A DNA stretch of 64,000 bases from AG25 sp035518815 (GCA_035518815.1 DATIXG010000125.1:1-64000); one strand, 5' to 3'; positions 49,092-57,667 are shown, counted from the stretch's first letter. The notes: a model not told the origin generated them from the sequence alone. Program-made: numbers and translations.

Positions 49092-50242
49092 TAGGCGGCG
49101 AATGAGGCCACCTCCGCTCCTTTGGGATGTGCAAGGTCCGCATAACGCGCCAGCAGCTCGGCGTCTTCCACCGCGCTGTCACGCTGGACGGCATGTTCAC
49201 GCGCGGCGGCGGACATGGCGAACCGGCGGCGTGGATCGGCGACGAGTGCCTCAATCGCTTCCGCGAATGCGGCGGCGTCGCGCGGGGGCACGAGAATCCC
49301 CGTCTCGCCGTCGGTCACGTTTTCCCGCAAGCCCCCTGCATCGGCTGCGATGACGGCGACACCGGAGGCCATGGCCTCCATCGCCACCAGGCCGCAGGTC
49401 TCGGTGGTCGAGGGCAGCACGCATAGATCGGAGCTCGCATACAGCGCAGCGAGACGCTCGCGGGGCAGGAAGCCGAGCTGGCGGACGAACGGCAGGTCGG
49501 TGACGAGGCGCTGCTCGAGCGGTCCCTCCCCGGCGATGACGAACGTCGCCCGCTGCGCGAGCCGCTGCCGCGCCAGGCGCCACGCCTCGGTCAGGACGTC
49601 GAGGCCCTTCTCGCGAGCGAGCCGGCCTACGTGCAGGACGACCGTCGTGTCGTCGCCCCCGGACAACCAGCGACGCCATCCGGACTCCCGCCGGGCGGGG
49701 TGGAAAAGCCGCGGGTCCACACCCCGTCCCCACACGATCGACGGCGAGATCCTATGCTGCGCGAGCTCGGCTCTCGTTCCCTCGCCGGGAGTGAGGGTCA
49801 GCGCCGCGGGCTGGTGGAACCAACGGAGCCAGCTCCAGACGAGCGGGGTGATCACCCCCGCTCCGTAGTGCTTTGCGTACCTCGGGAAGTCGGTGTGGAA
49901 CGAGGTCACGAGCGGCAGGCGTCGTTCGATGGCGAACCGCCGGCCCATCAGCCCCAGCGGGCCTTCCGTGTGCACGTGAATCAGTTCGGGCTGAAACGCG
50001 GCGAGGAAGGCGGCGACCGCGCGATAGCGTGGTGCGGACAGGCGGATCGCCGGGTACGGCGGGAACGGGAACGAGACGACCCGCAGCTCGCCGGCCGCGG
50101 CGTCGGGGGCGTCAGGATAGCGCGGTGCCACCACCACTGTCTCATGCCCTTCACGCACGAGCGCATCCACCGTGCGGCGCACGATGGTGCTCACCCCGTT
50201 GACCTGGGGCACGTAGGTGTCGGATACGATCCCAATACGCAC
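49091..50242 (-). CDS. GT4 glycosyltransferase, probable glycolipid synthase under Pho control
   Basis: A 383-residue GT-B enzyme close in pattern to SqdX, PimB and alpha-glycosyl-diacylglycerol synthases: IVSDTYVPQVNGVSTIVRR, IHVHTEGPLGLMGR, VTSFHTDFPRYAKHY, VLHVGRLAREKGLDVL and the donor-site block STTETCGLVAMEAMASGVAV. These enzymes move a sugar to a lipid on the inner face of the membrane. The Pho-box repeats end at 50276, so a TTG start at 50269 would lie inside the promoter. The GTG at 50242 fits better and implies a very short or absent mRNA leader. It heads a three-gene unit with the phosphodiesterase and PAP2 genes. Confidence 0.85.
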   Translation of the reverse strand: MRIGIVSDTYVPQVNGVSTIVRRTVDALVREGHETVVVAPRYPDAPDAAAGELRVVSFPFPPYPAIRLSAPRYRAVAAFLAAFQPELIHVHTEGPLGLMGRRFAIERRLPLVTSFHTDFPRYAKHYGAGVITPLVWSWLRWFHQPAALTLTPGEGTRAELAQHRISPSIVWGRGVDPRLFHPARRESGWRRWLSGGDDTTVVLHVGRLAREKGLDVLTEAWRLARQRLAQRATFVIAGEGPLEQRLVTDLPFVRQLGFLPRERLAALYASSDLCVLPSTTETCGLVAMEAMASGVAVIAADAGGLRENVTDGETGILVPPRDAAAFAEAIEALVADPRRRFAMSAAAREHAVQRDSAVEDAELLARYADLAHPKGAEVASFAA

Positions 50243-50275
50243 GACCGGAGAATTGGGTCGGTGCGTCAATTGCCG

Positions 50276-50304
50276 GTGACGGGCATGTGACAGCTTGGTA
50301 ACAG
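50276..50304 (-). promoter_or_regulatory. triple Pho-box repeat upstream of the glycosyltransferase operon
   Basis: On the minus strand three half sites repeat every 11 bp: CTGTTAC-CAAG-CTGTCAC-ATGC-CCGTCAC. The middle one matches the E. coli half site CTGTCAT in six of seven positions. The array fills the gap between phoR and the glycosyltransferase gene. Confidence 0.7.
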
Positions 50305-50322
50305 TGCCAAACTGCCAGAATG

Positions 50323-52050
50323 TCAGCCTTGGGGCGGCTCCGCAGGGAAGAACAGCTCGATCGTCGTGCCACGACCCACGGCGGACTCGGCCCAGACCCG
50401 GCCGCCGTGCGCTTCGACGAGGTGTTTGACGATGGCCAGCCCGAGTCCCGTCCCACCCTGGGTGCGTGCCCGGCCAGCATCAGCGCGATAGAACCGCTCG
50501 AACACGCGGGCCAGGTGTTCGGGGGCGATTCCCGATCCCGAATCCGCCACCGCCACGACCACCCCGCCAGCGGCCCCCGTCGCCCGCACGGTGACCTGGC
50601 CGTCCGCCGGCGTATGGCGGAGCGCGTTGTCGAAGAGGTTCGTAAAGATCTGTCGCAGGGCATCGGCGTCGGCGGAGACAGCGTCCGCGCCCGGCGCGAC
50701 CTGGACCCCGAGCTTCACCCGGCGCTCCGCGGCACGATCAGCGAACGGTGTCCAGGCATCGCGCGCGAGCGCGGCGATGTCCACGACTCGTTGCTGGGGC
50801 TGCCATCCACCGGACTCGATGCGGGACAGGTCGAGCAGGTCGTCGACCAGGCGTTGCATGCGGTGTGCATTCGAGAGGATGGTTTCTGCAAACTTCTGAG
50901 CTTGCGGGTTCGGGCCCGGCTCGGCGGCGAGCGTTTCGGCGTATCCCGCAATCGACGTGAGCGGGGTTTTCAGCTCGTGCGAGACGTTGGCCACGAAGTC
51001 GCGCCGCACCGCTTCGAGACGCCTCAGGTCGGTCACGTCGCGGAACACGAACAACGCTCCGCCGTTCGGCAGGGCCCGCCCCGTGACGAGGAGGGCGCGA
51101 TGCTCGAGATCGAGCTGTTGCTGCTCGACGTCACGTCCCTCGAGGACGTCGCTCATGAGCTCACGCGCCCGCTTGTCGTGAAACAGCTCGGCGAGCGGGG
51201 GCAGCGGGTCGGTGCCGTGCCGGCCGAGCAAGCGGCGCGCCGCGGCATTCACCATGACGACGGCCCCGCCCCAGTCGGTCGCGAGCACGCCGTCCGCCAT
51301 GGATTCGATCAGTGTTCGCGTTTCCTCGCGCTCCTGCCGCAAGTCGTGGAACCGCCGCTCGAGCTGATCGTGCATCGCATGGAGCGCGAGGATGTGGTCG
51401 GCGATCTCGGGGACCGTAGAGTCGGGGAACCGGGGGGTCTCGCCCGCCGCGATCGCCCGGGCTGCTGCGCCGAGCTCCACCAGCGGACGGGCGACCGTGG
51501 CGCTGAAGATCCACGCGAGGACGGCGGCGAACCCCAGCGCGACGAGTCCGGCGAACACCACGCCTCGCATCACTCCGAGGACCGCGGCATTCACGTTGTC
51601 GAGCGTGGTGGCGACCCGAACGACCGCGATCCCGCGTGGCCCGCCGCGTACCGCGACGTAGATCGTGGACTGGTTGGTCGATGCGCTCCGCCGCTGCGCG
51701 CGACCCAGGCCCGAGGCCATGGCCCGGATCACCTCGGGACGTCCGCTGTGATTCTCGAGGCCGTCGAGCGCTGCGCGGTCGAACTCCGTATCTCCCCGAA
51801 CCCATCCCGCCGGGTCGATGAGTGTGACGCGATGGCCTGTGAGTGCGCCCAGTCGGTGGGCGGCTTCGGGCCAGTCGAGCGAGTCGGCGGGAAGCAAGGC
51901 AGCGAGCAAGCGCGCTTCGTGCCCCAGGTCTTCGCTGATGACGTCTTCCAGATGGTGACGCAGGAGGCGGTCGGCTCCACCGATCAGCCCGACCACCGTT
52001 GCCGCGACGAGCAAGCTCGTCGTGGTGAAGAGACGGACGGCGAGCCTCAT
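50323..52050 (-). CDS. phoR: PhoR-type sensor histidine kinase
   Basis: A 575-residue membrane kinase. Helix 1 (about 7-25) and helix 2 (about 160-180) enclose a periplasmic region of some 130 residues, longer than in E. coli PhoR. A HAMP segment (ATVARPLVELGAAARAIAAGE), a PAS domain (MADGVLATDWGGAVVMVNAAA) and the HisKA box (FVANVSHELKTPLTSIAGYAE) follow. ATPase blocks are N (NLFDNALRHTP), G1 (DSGSGI) and G2 (GTGLGLAIVKHL). It is coupled to phoB by ATGA. With phoU and pst nearby, phosphate is the expected signal. Confidence 0.93.
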   Translation of the reverse strand: MRLAVRLFTTTSLLVAATVVGLIGGADRLLRHHLEDVISEDLGHEARLLAALLPADSLDWPEAAHRLGALTGHRVTLIDPAGWVRGDTEFDRAALDGLENHSGRPEVIRAMASGLGRAQRRSASTNQSTIYVAVRGGPRGIAVVRVATTLDNVNAAVLGVMRGVVFAGLVALGFAAVLAWIFSATVARPLVELGAAARAIAAGETPRFPDSTVPEIADHILALHAMHDQLERRFHDLRQEREETRTLIESMADGVLATDWGGAVVMVNAAARRLLGRHGTDPLPPLAELFHDKRARELMSDVLEGRDVEQQQLDLEHRALLVTGRALPNGGALFVFRDVTDLRRLEAVRRDFVANVSHELKTPLTSIAGYAETLAAEPGPNPQAQKFAETILSNAHRMQRLVDDLLDLSRIESGGWQPQQRVVDIAALARDAWTPFADRAAERRVKLGVQVAPGADAVSADADALRQIFTNLFDNALRHTPADGQVTVRATGAAGGVVVAVADSGSGIAPEHLARVFERFYRADAGRARTQGGTGLGLAIVKHLVEAHGGRVWAESAVGRGTTIELFFPAEPPQG

Positions 52051-52778
52051 CCCCGCTTCCGAGCGGGAGGCGGGGCGCGGAAACGATAGCCGGCCCCGCG
52101 TACGGTCTCGATAGCCGCGCCCGCCGAGCCAAGTTTCTGGCGGAGTCGCTGGACGTGCATGTCCACGGTGCGAGTCTGAATATCCGGCTGCGCTCCCCAC
52201 ACCGTCTCGAGCAGTTGCGCCCGGCTCTGGACGCGGCCCTGGCGCTCCATCAGCGTGCACAGCAGGCGGAACTCGGTGGCGGTCAACTCCACCTCATGCC
52301 CTTTCACGGTCGCGCGATGGGCGGTGGCGTCGACCGCAATCAGCCCGGCGGTGAGGAGGCCTCCGGATGCCACGGCGGGCGCCGCGAGGCGCCGCAGCAC
52401 CGCGCCGACGCGCAGCACCAGTTCCTGCGGGGAGAACGGCTTGGGGAGGTAGTCGTCCGCGCCGAGCGAGAGGCCCTTGATCCGATCGGCCTCTTCTTTG
52501 CGCGCCGTGAGGACGATGACGCCAATATGCTTCGTGTCCTGATGCCGGCGGAGCTCGGCGAGCACGTCGTAGCCCGACAGGCCCGGCAGCATGAGGTCGA
52601 GCACGATGAGGTCGGGTCGCTCTTCGCGGGCGGTGCGCAGGGCGTCCCGGCCATTCGTGGCCGTCGAGACCCGGTAACTCGCTTTGGCGAGATGGTACGC
52701 GACGAGCGCGGTGATGTCGGGCTCGTCGTCCACCACCAGGACGCGCTGGCCGCCGTTCTTGCCGGGTGGCGCGGTCAC
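52047..52778 (-). CDS. phoB: PhoB-type response regulator
   Basis: A 243-residue OmpR/PhoB-family regulator. Receiver domain: acidic pocket VVDDEPD, phosphoacceptor Asp in VLDLMLPGLSG, and Lys in LPKPFSPQE. The winged-helix domain shows ELTATEFRLLCTLME and the recognition helix TRTVDMHVQRLRQKLG. It should bind the 7-4-7 repeats described in this region. The GTG start overlaps the DUF3006 stop as GTGA. Confidence 0.94.
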   Translation of the reverse strand: MTAPPGKNGGQRVLVVDDEPDITALVAYHLAKASYRVSTATNGRDALRTAREERPDLIVLDLMLPGLSGYDVLAELRRHQDTKHIGVIVLTARKEEADRIKGLSLGADDYLPKPFSPQELVLRVGAVLRRLAAPAVASGGLLTAGLIAVDATAHRATVKGHEVELTATEFRLLCTLMERQGRVQSRAQLLETVWGAQPDIQTRTVDMHVQRLRQKLGSAGAAIETVRGAGYRFRAPPPARKRG

Positions 52779-53050
52779 AGGTCGACGTTCGCGCCCGGGT
52801 CGCGCTTCGACAGTCGCTCGATCGCTCTGCGGGCCGTGGACCTGGCGCGCGCCGTCGCGTCGGGATCGCGCACCACGGTGAGGACCGCGCGATCCTTATC
52901 TGCCTCGACGGTGACGGCGAGGACGTCGTCACCGCGAGTGCCGGACGGCAACAGCCAGCGGGGCACGTCGAAGAACCCCTGCCCGTCCACCTCGATGACG
53001 GTGTGGTTCTCCTCGTGGTGGTCCACTATCCAGCGATGGCGGTCGGTCAT
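52775..53050 (-). CDS. DUF3006-family small protein
   Basis: A 91-residue protein with the DUF3006 pattern: RWIVDHHEENHTVIEVDGQGF, then VPRWLLPSGTRGDDVL, a compact beta unit of unknown role. A charged tail follows (ARSTARRAIERLSKRDP). The ATG at 53050 is preferred over one 14 codons earlier. It is the first gene of the phoB-phoR unit. No Pho box was found upstream, so phoBR may not be autoregulated. Confidence 0.75.
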   Translation of the reverse strand: MTDRHRWIVDHHEENHTVIEVDGQGFFDVPRWLLPSGTRGDDVLAVTVEADKDRAVLTVVRDPDATARARSTARRAIERLSKRDPGANVDL

Positions 53051-53134
53051 GGCGGGCCCCCGGCCGAGGGTTCGGTTCGCGGGACGCGCCAAGGTAGCGT
53101 GGGAGACGTGGCCTTGGCAATTTCCTGTTCAACG

Positions 53135-54367
53135 ATGCGCGTCTTTGTCAACGAGCGACCAGTGGACGTCGCGCGCGGCGCGACCGTGCGTGATGCCGTG
53201 GCCGCGTTCGACGCCGGGCTGGCCGGTCTCATCGCGGCGGGCGCATACGTGACCGACGGCGTGGGCCGCCCGGTAGACGCGTCCGATCCGGTCGGCGAAG
53301 CCGGTACGGTGTTCCGGGTCATCGTTCCCGCTGGTGGCGGCGTGGCCGCCCGGCTCTCCAAGGCTACGCTGCGGCGCTGGCCGAAAGCGGAGCTGCACGT
53401 CCATCTGGATGGGTCCCTCCGCCCGCAGACCATGCTCGAGCTGGGGCGGGAAGCGGGCGTGCCGCTGCCCGCCGATACCCCCGACGCCCTCGGGCGCGCG
53501 TTGGCCGTGGGCTCGGCGGGCCTCGAGGCGTATCTCGCGCGGTACGAAGTCACGCTCGCCGTGATGCAGACGGCCGCCGCGCTCGAGCGGATCGCCTACG
53601 AATTCGTGCTGGATGTGGCGGCCGAGTCGGTGCGCTACGTCGAGGTGCGGTACTCCCCGCTCCTCCACCCGACCCTCTCGCTCAGCGAGGCGATCGAGGC
53701 TCCTCTGCGGGGCCTGGCTCGCGGCAGCGCGGAAACGGGGACGCGAGTCGGGGTCATTCTGTGCGCGATCCGCACGCTCCCGCCGGCACGCTCCCTCGAC
53801 CTCGCGCAGGCCGCCGCCGACTACCGGGGGGAGGGCGTCGTCGGATTCGATCTCGCGGGCGCCGAGCGCGGGCATCGCGCCGGAGAGCACCGCGCGGCGT
53901 TCGCATTCGCGGTCGAGCGCGGCCTGGCCTGCACCTGCCACGCGGGTGAGGGTGACGGAGCGGCGTCCATCTACGACGCCCTCCATGTGTGCGGCGCCAC
54001 ACGGATCGGTCATGGCACGCGCCTGGGGGAGGACGCCGCGTTGCTCGCCGCGGTGGTGGAGCAGCGCATCCCGCTCGAGATGTGCCTCACGAGCAACGTG
54101 CACACCCATGCGGTGGCGTCACCCGCCGCGCATCCGTTCCGCCGCTATCTCGAGCAGGGCGTGGTCGTGACCCTCAACACTGATGGGCGCCTCGTCGATG
54201 GCGTCACCCTCACCGATGAGTACTATCTCGCCCACACGGTCCTCGGCCTCGGCAGGGACGACCTCGTGAAGGTCACGCTGAATGCGTGGGAGAGCGCCTT
54301 CCTTCCAGACTTCGAAAAGGTCGCGCTCATCGCGCGCGTCAACGGCGAGCTGGAGAAATTGGAGTGA
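53135..54367 (+). CDS. adenosine deaminase with an N-terminal beta-grasp-like extension
   Basis: A 410-residue protein. From residue 78 on it is an adenosine/adenine deaminase: metal motif HVHLDGS (His88, His90), CHAGEGDG, IGHGTRLGED, SNVHTHAV and NTDGRLVDG. The usual second Asp of the TDD motif is Gly here; actinobacterial enzymes also vary at this place. Residues 1-65 are separate: MRVFVNERPVDVARGATVRDAVAAF, then RPVDASDPVGEAGTVFRVIV looks like a ThiS/MoaD-type beta-grasp fold without the diglycine. A GTG at 53342 could start a deaminase without the extension. Neither start has a good Shine-Dalgarno. It overlaps the phosphorylase gene by GTGA. Confidence 0.85.
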   Translation: MRVFVNERPVDVARGATVRDAVAAFDAGLAGLIAAGAYVTDGVGRPVDASDPVGEAGTVFRVIVPAGGGVAARLSKATLRRWPKAELHVHLDGSLRPQTMLELGREAGVPLPADTPDALGRALAVGSAGLEAYLARYEVTLAVMQTAAALERIAYEFVLDVAAESVRYVEVRYSPLLHPTLSLSEAIEAPLRGLARGSAETGTRVGVILCAIRTLPPARSLDLAQAAADYRGEGVVGFDLAGAERGHRAGEHRAAFAFAVERGLACTCHAGEGDGAASIYDALHVCGATRIGHGTRLGEDAALLAAVVEQRIPLEMCLTSNVHTHAVASPAAHPFRRYLEQGVVVTLNTDGRLVDGVTLTDEYYLAHTVLGLGRDDLVKVTLNAWESAFLPDFEKVALIARVNGELEKLE

Positions 54368-55182
54368 CGGGGAAAGGGGCCGTCGAGCGCGCCGCCGACG
54401 CCGTGCGGCCTCGGCTGGACGGGCTCGAGCCCCGCGTTGCGGTAGTGCTCGGATCGGGGCTCGGCGGCCTCGCGGATCGGGTCCGAGACGCGCGGCGCAT
54501 TGCCTACCACGACATTCCGGGCTTCCCGCAACCCGGCGTGGCGGGACACAAGGGAGAGCTGGTCGCCGGCACCGTGGCCGGCATCCCGGCCATCGTGCAA
54601 TGCGGGCGATTTCATCTCTACGAGGGGCACGCGGCGGAGGTGGTGGCGCTCCCGATCCGCATGTTTCACCGTCTCGGCATCGAGACCCTCGTGCTGACGA
54701 ACGCGGCGGGCGGCGTGCGACCGACCTTTCGGCCCGGCACCCTCATGCTCATCGCCGATCACATCAACCTGATGTGGCGGAGTCCGCTGGTCGGCCTCGT
54801 GGCGCCGGGTGAAGGACGCTTTCCGGACATGAGCGCTCCGTACGACGAGGCGCTCCGCGCGATGGCGCGCAACGCGGCGCGCGAGGCCCGGATACCGCTC
54901 GAGGACGGTGTCTACGCCGGGCTCCTCGGCCCCTCCTACGAGACGCCGGCCGAGATCCGCATGCTCGCCCGGCTCGGGGCCGATGCGGTCGGGATGTCCA
55001 CCGTCCCCGAGGTTCTTGTCGCCCGCGCACGCGGGATGCGATGCCTGGCGTTTTCCGTGATCACGAATCCGGCCGCGGGCCTCGCGAGCGAGGCGATTGC
55101 GCATGATGACGTGCTCGCGCTCGGCCGGCGCGCCGCGGGTCAGCTTGGCGGGTTGCTGGAGACAGTGCTCGGGCGAATGTAA
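54364..55182 (+). CDS. purine nucleoside phosphorylase
   Basis: A 272-residue trimeric-type phosphorylase that splits inosine and guanosine into base and ribose-1-phosphate. Motifs: VVLGSGLGGLAD, FPQPGVAGHKGELVAG, GRFHLYEGH, TNAAGG, DHINLM, LGPSYETPAEIRM, and VGMSTVPEVLVARARGM. It acts on the product of the deaminase encoded just upstream, so the pair forms a purine salvage operon. The GTG start overlaps the deaminase stop. Confidence 0.94.
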   Translation: MTGKGAVERAADAVRPRLDGLEPRVAVVLGSGLGGLADRVRDARRIAYHDIPGFPQPGVAGHKGELVAGTVAGIPAIVQCGRFHLYEGHAAEVVALPIRMFHRLGIETLVLTNAAGGVRPTFRPGTLMLIADHINLMWRSPLVGLVAPGEGRFPDMSAPYDEALRAMARNAAREARIPLEDGVYAGLLGPSYETPAEIRMLARLGADAVGMSTVPEVLVARARGMRCLAFSVITNPAAGLASEAIAHDDVLALGRRAAGQLGGLLETVLGRM

Positions 55183-55184
55183 AC

Positions 55185-56000
55185 CTACAGCCCCTCCGTG
55201 GGCGGCCGCCTCGGCCCGGGGACGAAGTGATTCAATGGCCCGTGCCCCCCGTTCCGCCCGAGTCCCGGCGCGGCCGCGATGGCGCGTTGCACGAAGTCGA
55301 TCCCGTCCGCGACGGCCTGTAACAAGGGCCGACCGTGGGCGAGACCGGCGGCGATCGCCGCGGACAAGGTGCAGCCCGTCCCGTGTGTGGACGTCGTCGC
55401 GATCCGCGCATGCTCGAAGCGACGCTCGACCGCCTCCATTACCAACACATCCACGAGCTGGTTGCCCGGGAGATGGCCGCCCGTGACCAGGGCGGCGCGT
55501 GCGCCCAGCCGCACGAGCGCCCGGGCCGCCTCGAGCATCTGGTCCGGCGTCGCGACGGTCTCGCCGACGATCGCCTGCGCCTCGGCGAGGTTCGGGGTGA
55601 CGAGCGTCGCGAGCGGAACGAGCTTTTGGCTGACCAGACGCTCGGCATCACGGTCGAGCAGCCGGTCTCCCGATGTGGCGACCATCACGGGATCCAGGAC
55701 GTAGTTGGGCAGGTGGTGTCGGGTGATGGCGGCGGCGACAGCCTCCACGACCTCCGCCGAGCCGAGCATCCCGCTCTTCACAGCGTGGGGGGGGAGATCG
55801 TCGGCCAGAGCGTCGAGCTGGCGCGTGACGAGGGCGGCGGGGAGGGCGGTCCACGCGCCGACGCCCTGGGTGTTTTGGGCCGTGACGGCCGTGAGGGCGG
55901 TCGTTCCGAATACGCCGAACTGATGAAACGTCTTGAGGTCGGCCTGGATGCCGGCCCCGCCCCCCGAGTCGGACCCGGCGATGCTGAGGGCGATCCTCAC
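55185..56000 (-). CDS. thiD: hydroxymethylpyrimidine/phosphomethylpyrimidine kinase
   Basis: A 271-residue ribokinase-like enzyme of thiamine synthesis. SIAGSDSGGGAGIQADLKTF at the N-terminus, VKSGMLGS, DPVMVATSGDRLL and the anion hole STHGTGCTLSAAIAA are all present. It phosphorylates HMP twice. The GTG at 56000 begins right at the first strand. A TTG six codons earlier is possible. No TPP riboswitch is seen upstream. It converges with the phosphorylase gene. Confidence 0.93.
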   Translation of the reverse strand: MRIALSIAGSDSGGGAGIQADLKTFHQFGVFGTTALTAVTAQNTQGVGAWTALPAALVTRQLDALADDLPPHAVKSGMLGSAEVVEAVAAAITRHHLPNYVLDPVMVATSGDRLLDRDAERLVSQKLVPLATLVTPNLAEAQAIVGETVATPDQMLEAARALVRLGARAALVTGGHLPGNQLVDVLVMEAVERRFEHARIATTSTHGTGCTLSAAIAAGLAHGRPLLQAVADGIDFVQRAIAAAPGLGRNGGHGPLNHFVPGPRRPPTEGL

Positions 56001-56093
56001 GAGGCGGCAGCTTGGCAAACCGCGCCGGTGCGGCGACGTTTAGGTGTGGCGCTCGCCGTCTGAATCCCGCACGCCGCCCGGGAGAAACGACTC

Positions 56094-56903
56094 ATAGCGA
56101 CTAATCTGCAATCCCTGCTGCGCGATCTCCAACGCCGCAAGGCCCGTGGCCGCCGTGGCCTCGCCCTCGTGGAAGGCGTGCGGCTCGTGGAGGAGGCGCT
56201 CGCCGCCGGGCTACGCCTGCGCGGCGCGCTCGTGTCCGCCGAGCTGGATCGCACGGCGCGGGGCGCCGCGCTCCGCGTCGAGCTCGAGAAGCACGCCGTG
56301 CCGGTGGAAGAGGTCGGGACACGCACCCTCGAGAAGCTGGCCGACACCGAGACGCCGCAGGGTATCGTCGCGGTGGTCGAGCCGCGCAAGTGGGCTCCCG
56401 ACGAGCTGCCGCTCACCGAGCGCGGTGTGGTGCTCGTGATCGACGGCGTGCAGGACCCGGGCAACGTCGGCACGTTGATTCGCACGGCTCACGCGCTGGG
56501 GGCGGCCGGCACCATCGTGCTGCGCGGTACGGCGGATGTCGTCGGCCCCAAAGTGTTGCGCGCGGCCATGGGTGCGACCTTCCGGCATCCCGTCATCTCC
56601 CTCGACGACGCCGCGTTCATCGCGTGGGCGCGCCGGCGCGGGGTGACGTTGTGGGCCGCCGCGGCCGACGGCACACCGCTGCATCGGGCGATTGGGGGGA
56701 CGGGAAAAGGGAAGGGGGAAGGAGGAAAGGGGGACGACGGCCCGGTCGGCGTCATTGTGGGGAACGAGGGAGCGGGTATCCGACCGCACCTGAACGCCGT
56801 CTCCACCAAACGAGTGGCGATTCCGCTCGCCCAGGGCGCCGAATCGCTGAACGTGGCCGTCGCGGCCGGGATCCTGCTCTACGAGGTTCTGCGTGGGCGC
56901 TGA
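56094..56903 (+). CDS. TrmH/SpoU-family RNA 2'-O-ribose methyltransferase
   Basis: A SPOUT methylase for 23S rRNA or tRNA. An N-terminal substrate-binding part (LLRDLQRRKARGRRGLALVE) leads to the knotted catalytic part: VIDGVQDPGNVGTLIRTA, GPKVLRAAMGATFRHP, GVIVGNEGAGI and IPLAQGAESLNVAVAAGILLYE. Conserved sequence begins upstream of the first canonical start (GTG at 56169). Going back in frame there is no ATG, GTG or TTG before a stop at 56061. An ATA at 56094 has GGGAGA seven bases upstream and would start ATNLQSLL, so ATA initiation is proposed. A low-complexity Gly/Lys loop (GGTGKGKGEGGKGDDG) is inserted before the SAM site. The 3' end overlaps the peptidase gene. Confidence 0.8.
   Translation: MATNLQSLLRDLQRRKARGRRGLALVEGVRLVEEALAAGLRLRGALVSAELDRTARGAALRVELEKHAVPVEEVGTRTLEKLADTETPQGIVAVVEPRKWAPDELPLTERGVVLVIDGVQDPGNVGTLIRTAHALGAAGTIVLRGTADVVGPKVLRAAMGATFRHPVISLDDAAFIAWARRRGVTLWAAAADGTPLHRAIGGTGKGKGEGGKGDDGPVGVIVGNEGAGIRPHLNAVSTKRVAIPLAQGAESLNVAVAAGILLYEVLRGR
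56694..56733 (+). repeat. G-rich low-complexity insert within the TrmH-like gene
   Basis: The coding strand consists almost only of G and A, with G runs at 56694-56699, 56702-56704, 56709-56711, 56714-56718 and 56729-56733, enough for a quadruplex. It encodes the Gly/Lys loop that is absent from typical family members. Confidence 0.5.
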
Positions 56904-57663
56904 GGCCGCGGTGCTGATCGCCGCCACCGGTTTGGGTCTGTGCTTCGGAAGCTTCCTCAACGTCTGCATCCTGCGGTTGCCGCTCGAGCAATCGCTCATC
57001 CGGCCGCCGTCCACGTGCCCCAAGTGCAAGCGGCCGCTTGCGTGGCGCGACAACATCCCGGTCCTCTCGTGGCTTCTGCTCAAGGGACGGTGCCGGCAGT
57101 GCGGGGCGCCGATCTCGGTTCAGTACCCGATCATCGAAGCGTCGGTCGCCGTACTGTGGCTCGCCGCGGTCCTGCTCTACGGGCCGGGCGCGCAGGCGAT
57201 CACGGCCGCCGTGTTCGGCACGATCCTGCTCGGTATCGCGATCACGGATGCGCGACACTACATCATTCCCGACGAGTTCACGTGGGGTGGTCTGGTGATC
57301 GGCCTGGCGCTTTCGCTCGCGGGTGGCGCGGCGGGGTTCGTCAATGCCATCATCGGTGCCGCGGCCGGGTTCGGCCTGCTCTGGATCATCGCGCGGCTCG
57401 GCCACTGGGCGTTCAAGGAAGAGGCCATGGGTGGCGGCGACATCAAGATGATGGCGATGGTCGGCGCGTTCGTGGGGTGGAAGGGCGTGCTCGTCACCCT
57501 GCTGCTGGGCGCGTTGATCGGGAGCATCGTGTTCGTGCCCCTGCAGTTCAAGCGCAAACGTCTCGTTCCCTTCGGGGTATTCCTCGCCGTGGGCGCGGCC
57601 GTGACCTTCCTCTTCCAGGACGCCATCCTGCAATGGTACGGGCAGTTCCTGCGCGGCACGTGA
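56893..57663 (+). CDS. prepilin peptidase (PilD/TadV-type aspartyl protease)
   Basis: A 256-residue membrane enzyme that cuts and N-methylates type IV pilin-like proteins. The N-terminal methylase-type region FGSFLNVCILRLP is followed by four zinc-type cysteines (Cys42, 45, 67, 70). Catalytic aspartates are Asp119 in ITDARHYIIPDE and Asp183 in GGGDIKMM. Eight membrane helices are likely. The GTG start lies within the end of the methylase gene. No pilin gene is in view. Confidence 0.93.
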   Translation: MGAEAAVLIAATGLGLCFGSFLNVCILRLPLEQSLIRPPSTCPKCKRPLAWRDNIPVLSWLLLKGRCRQCGAPISVQYPIIEASVAVLWLAAVLLYGPGAQAITAAVFGTILLGIAITDARHYIIPDEFTWGGLVIGLALSLAGGAAGFVNAIIGAAAGFGLLWIIARLGHWAFKEEAMGGGDIKMMAMVGAFVGWKGVLVTLLLGALIGSIVFVPLQFKRKRLVPFGVFLAVGAAVTFLFQDAILQWYGQFLRGT

Positions 57664-57667
57664 GCGC

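Noticed and set aside
56001..56093. TPP riboswitch upstream of thiD
   Set aside because: No CUGAGA or ACCUGAUC-type core was found between thiD and the methylase gene.
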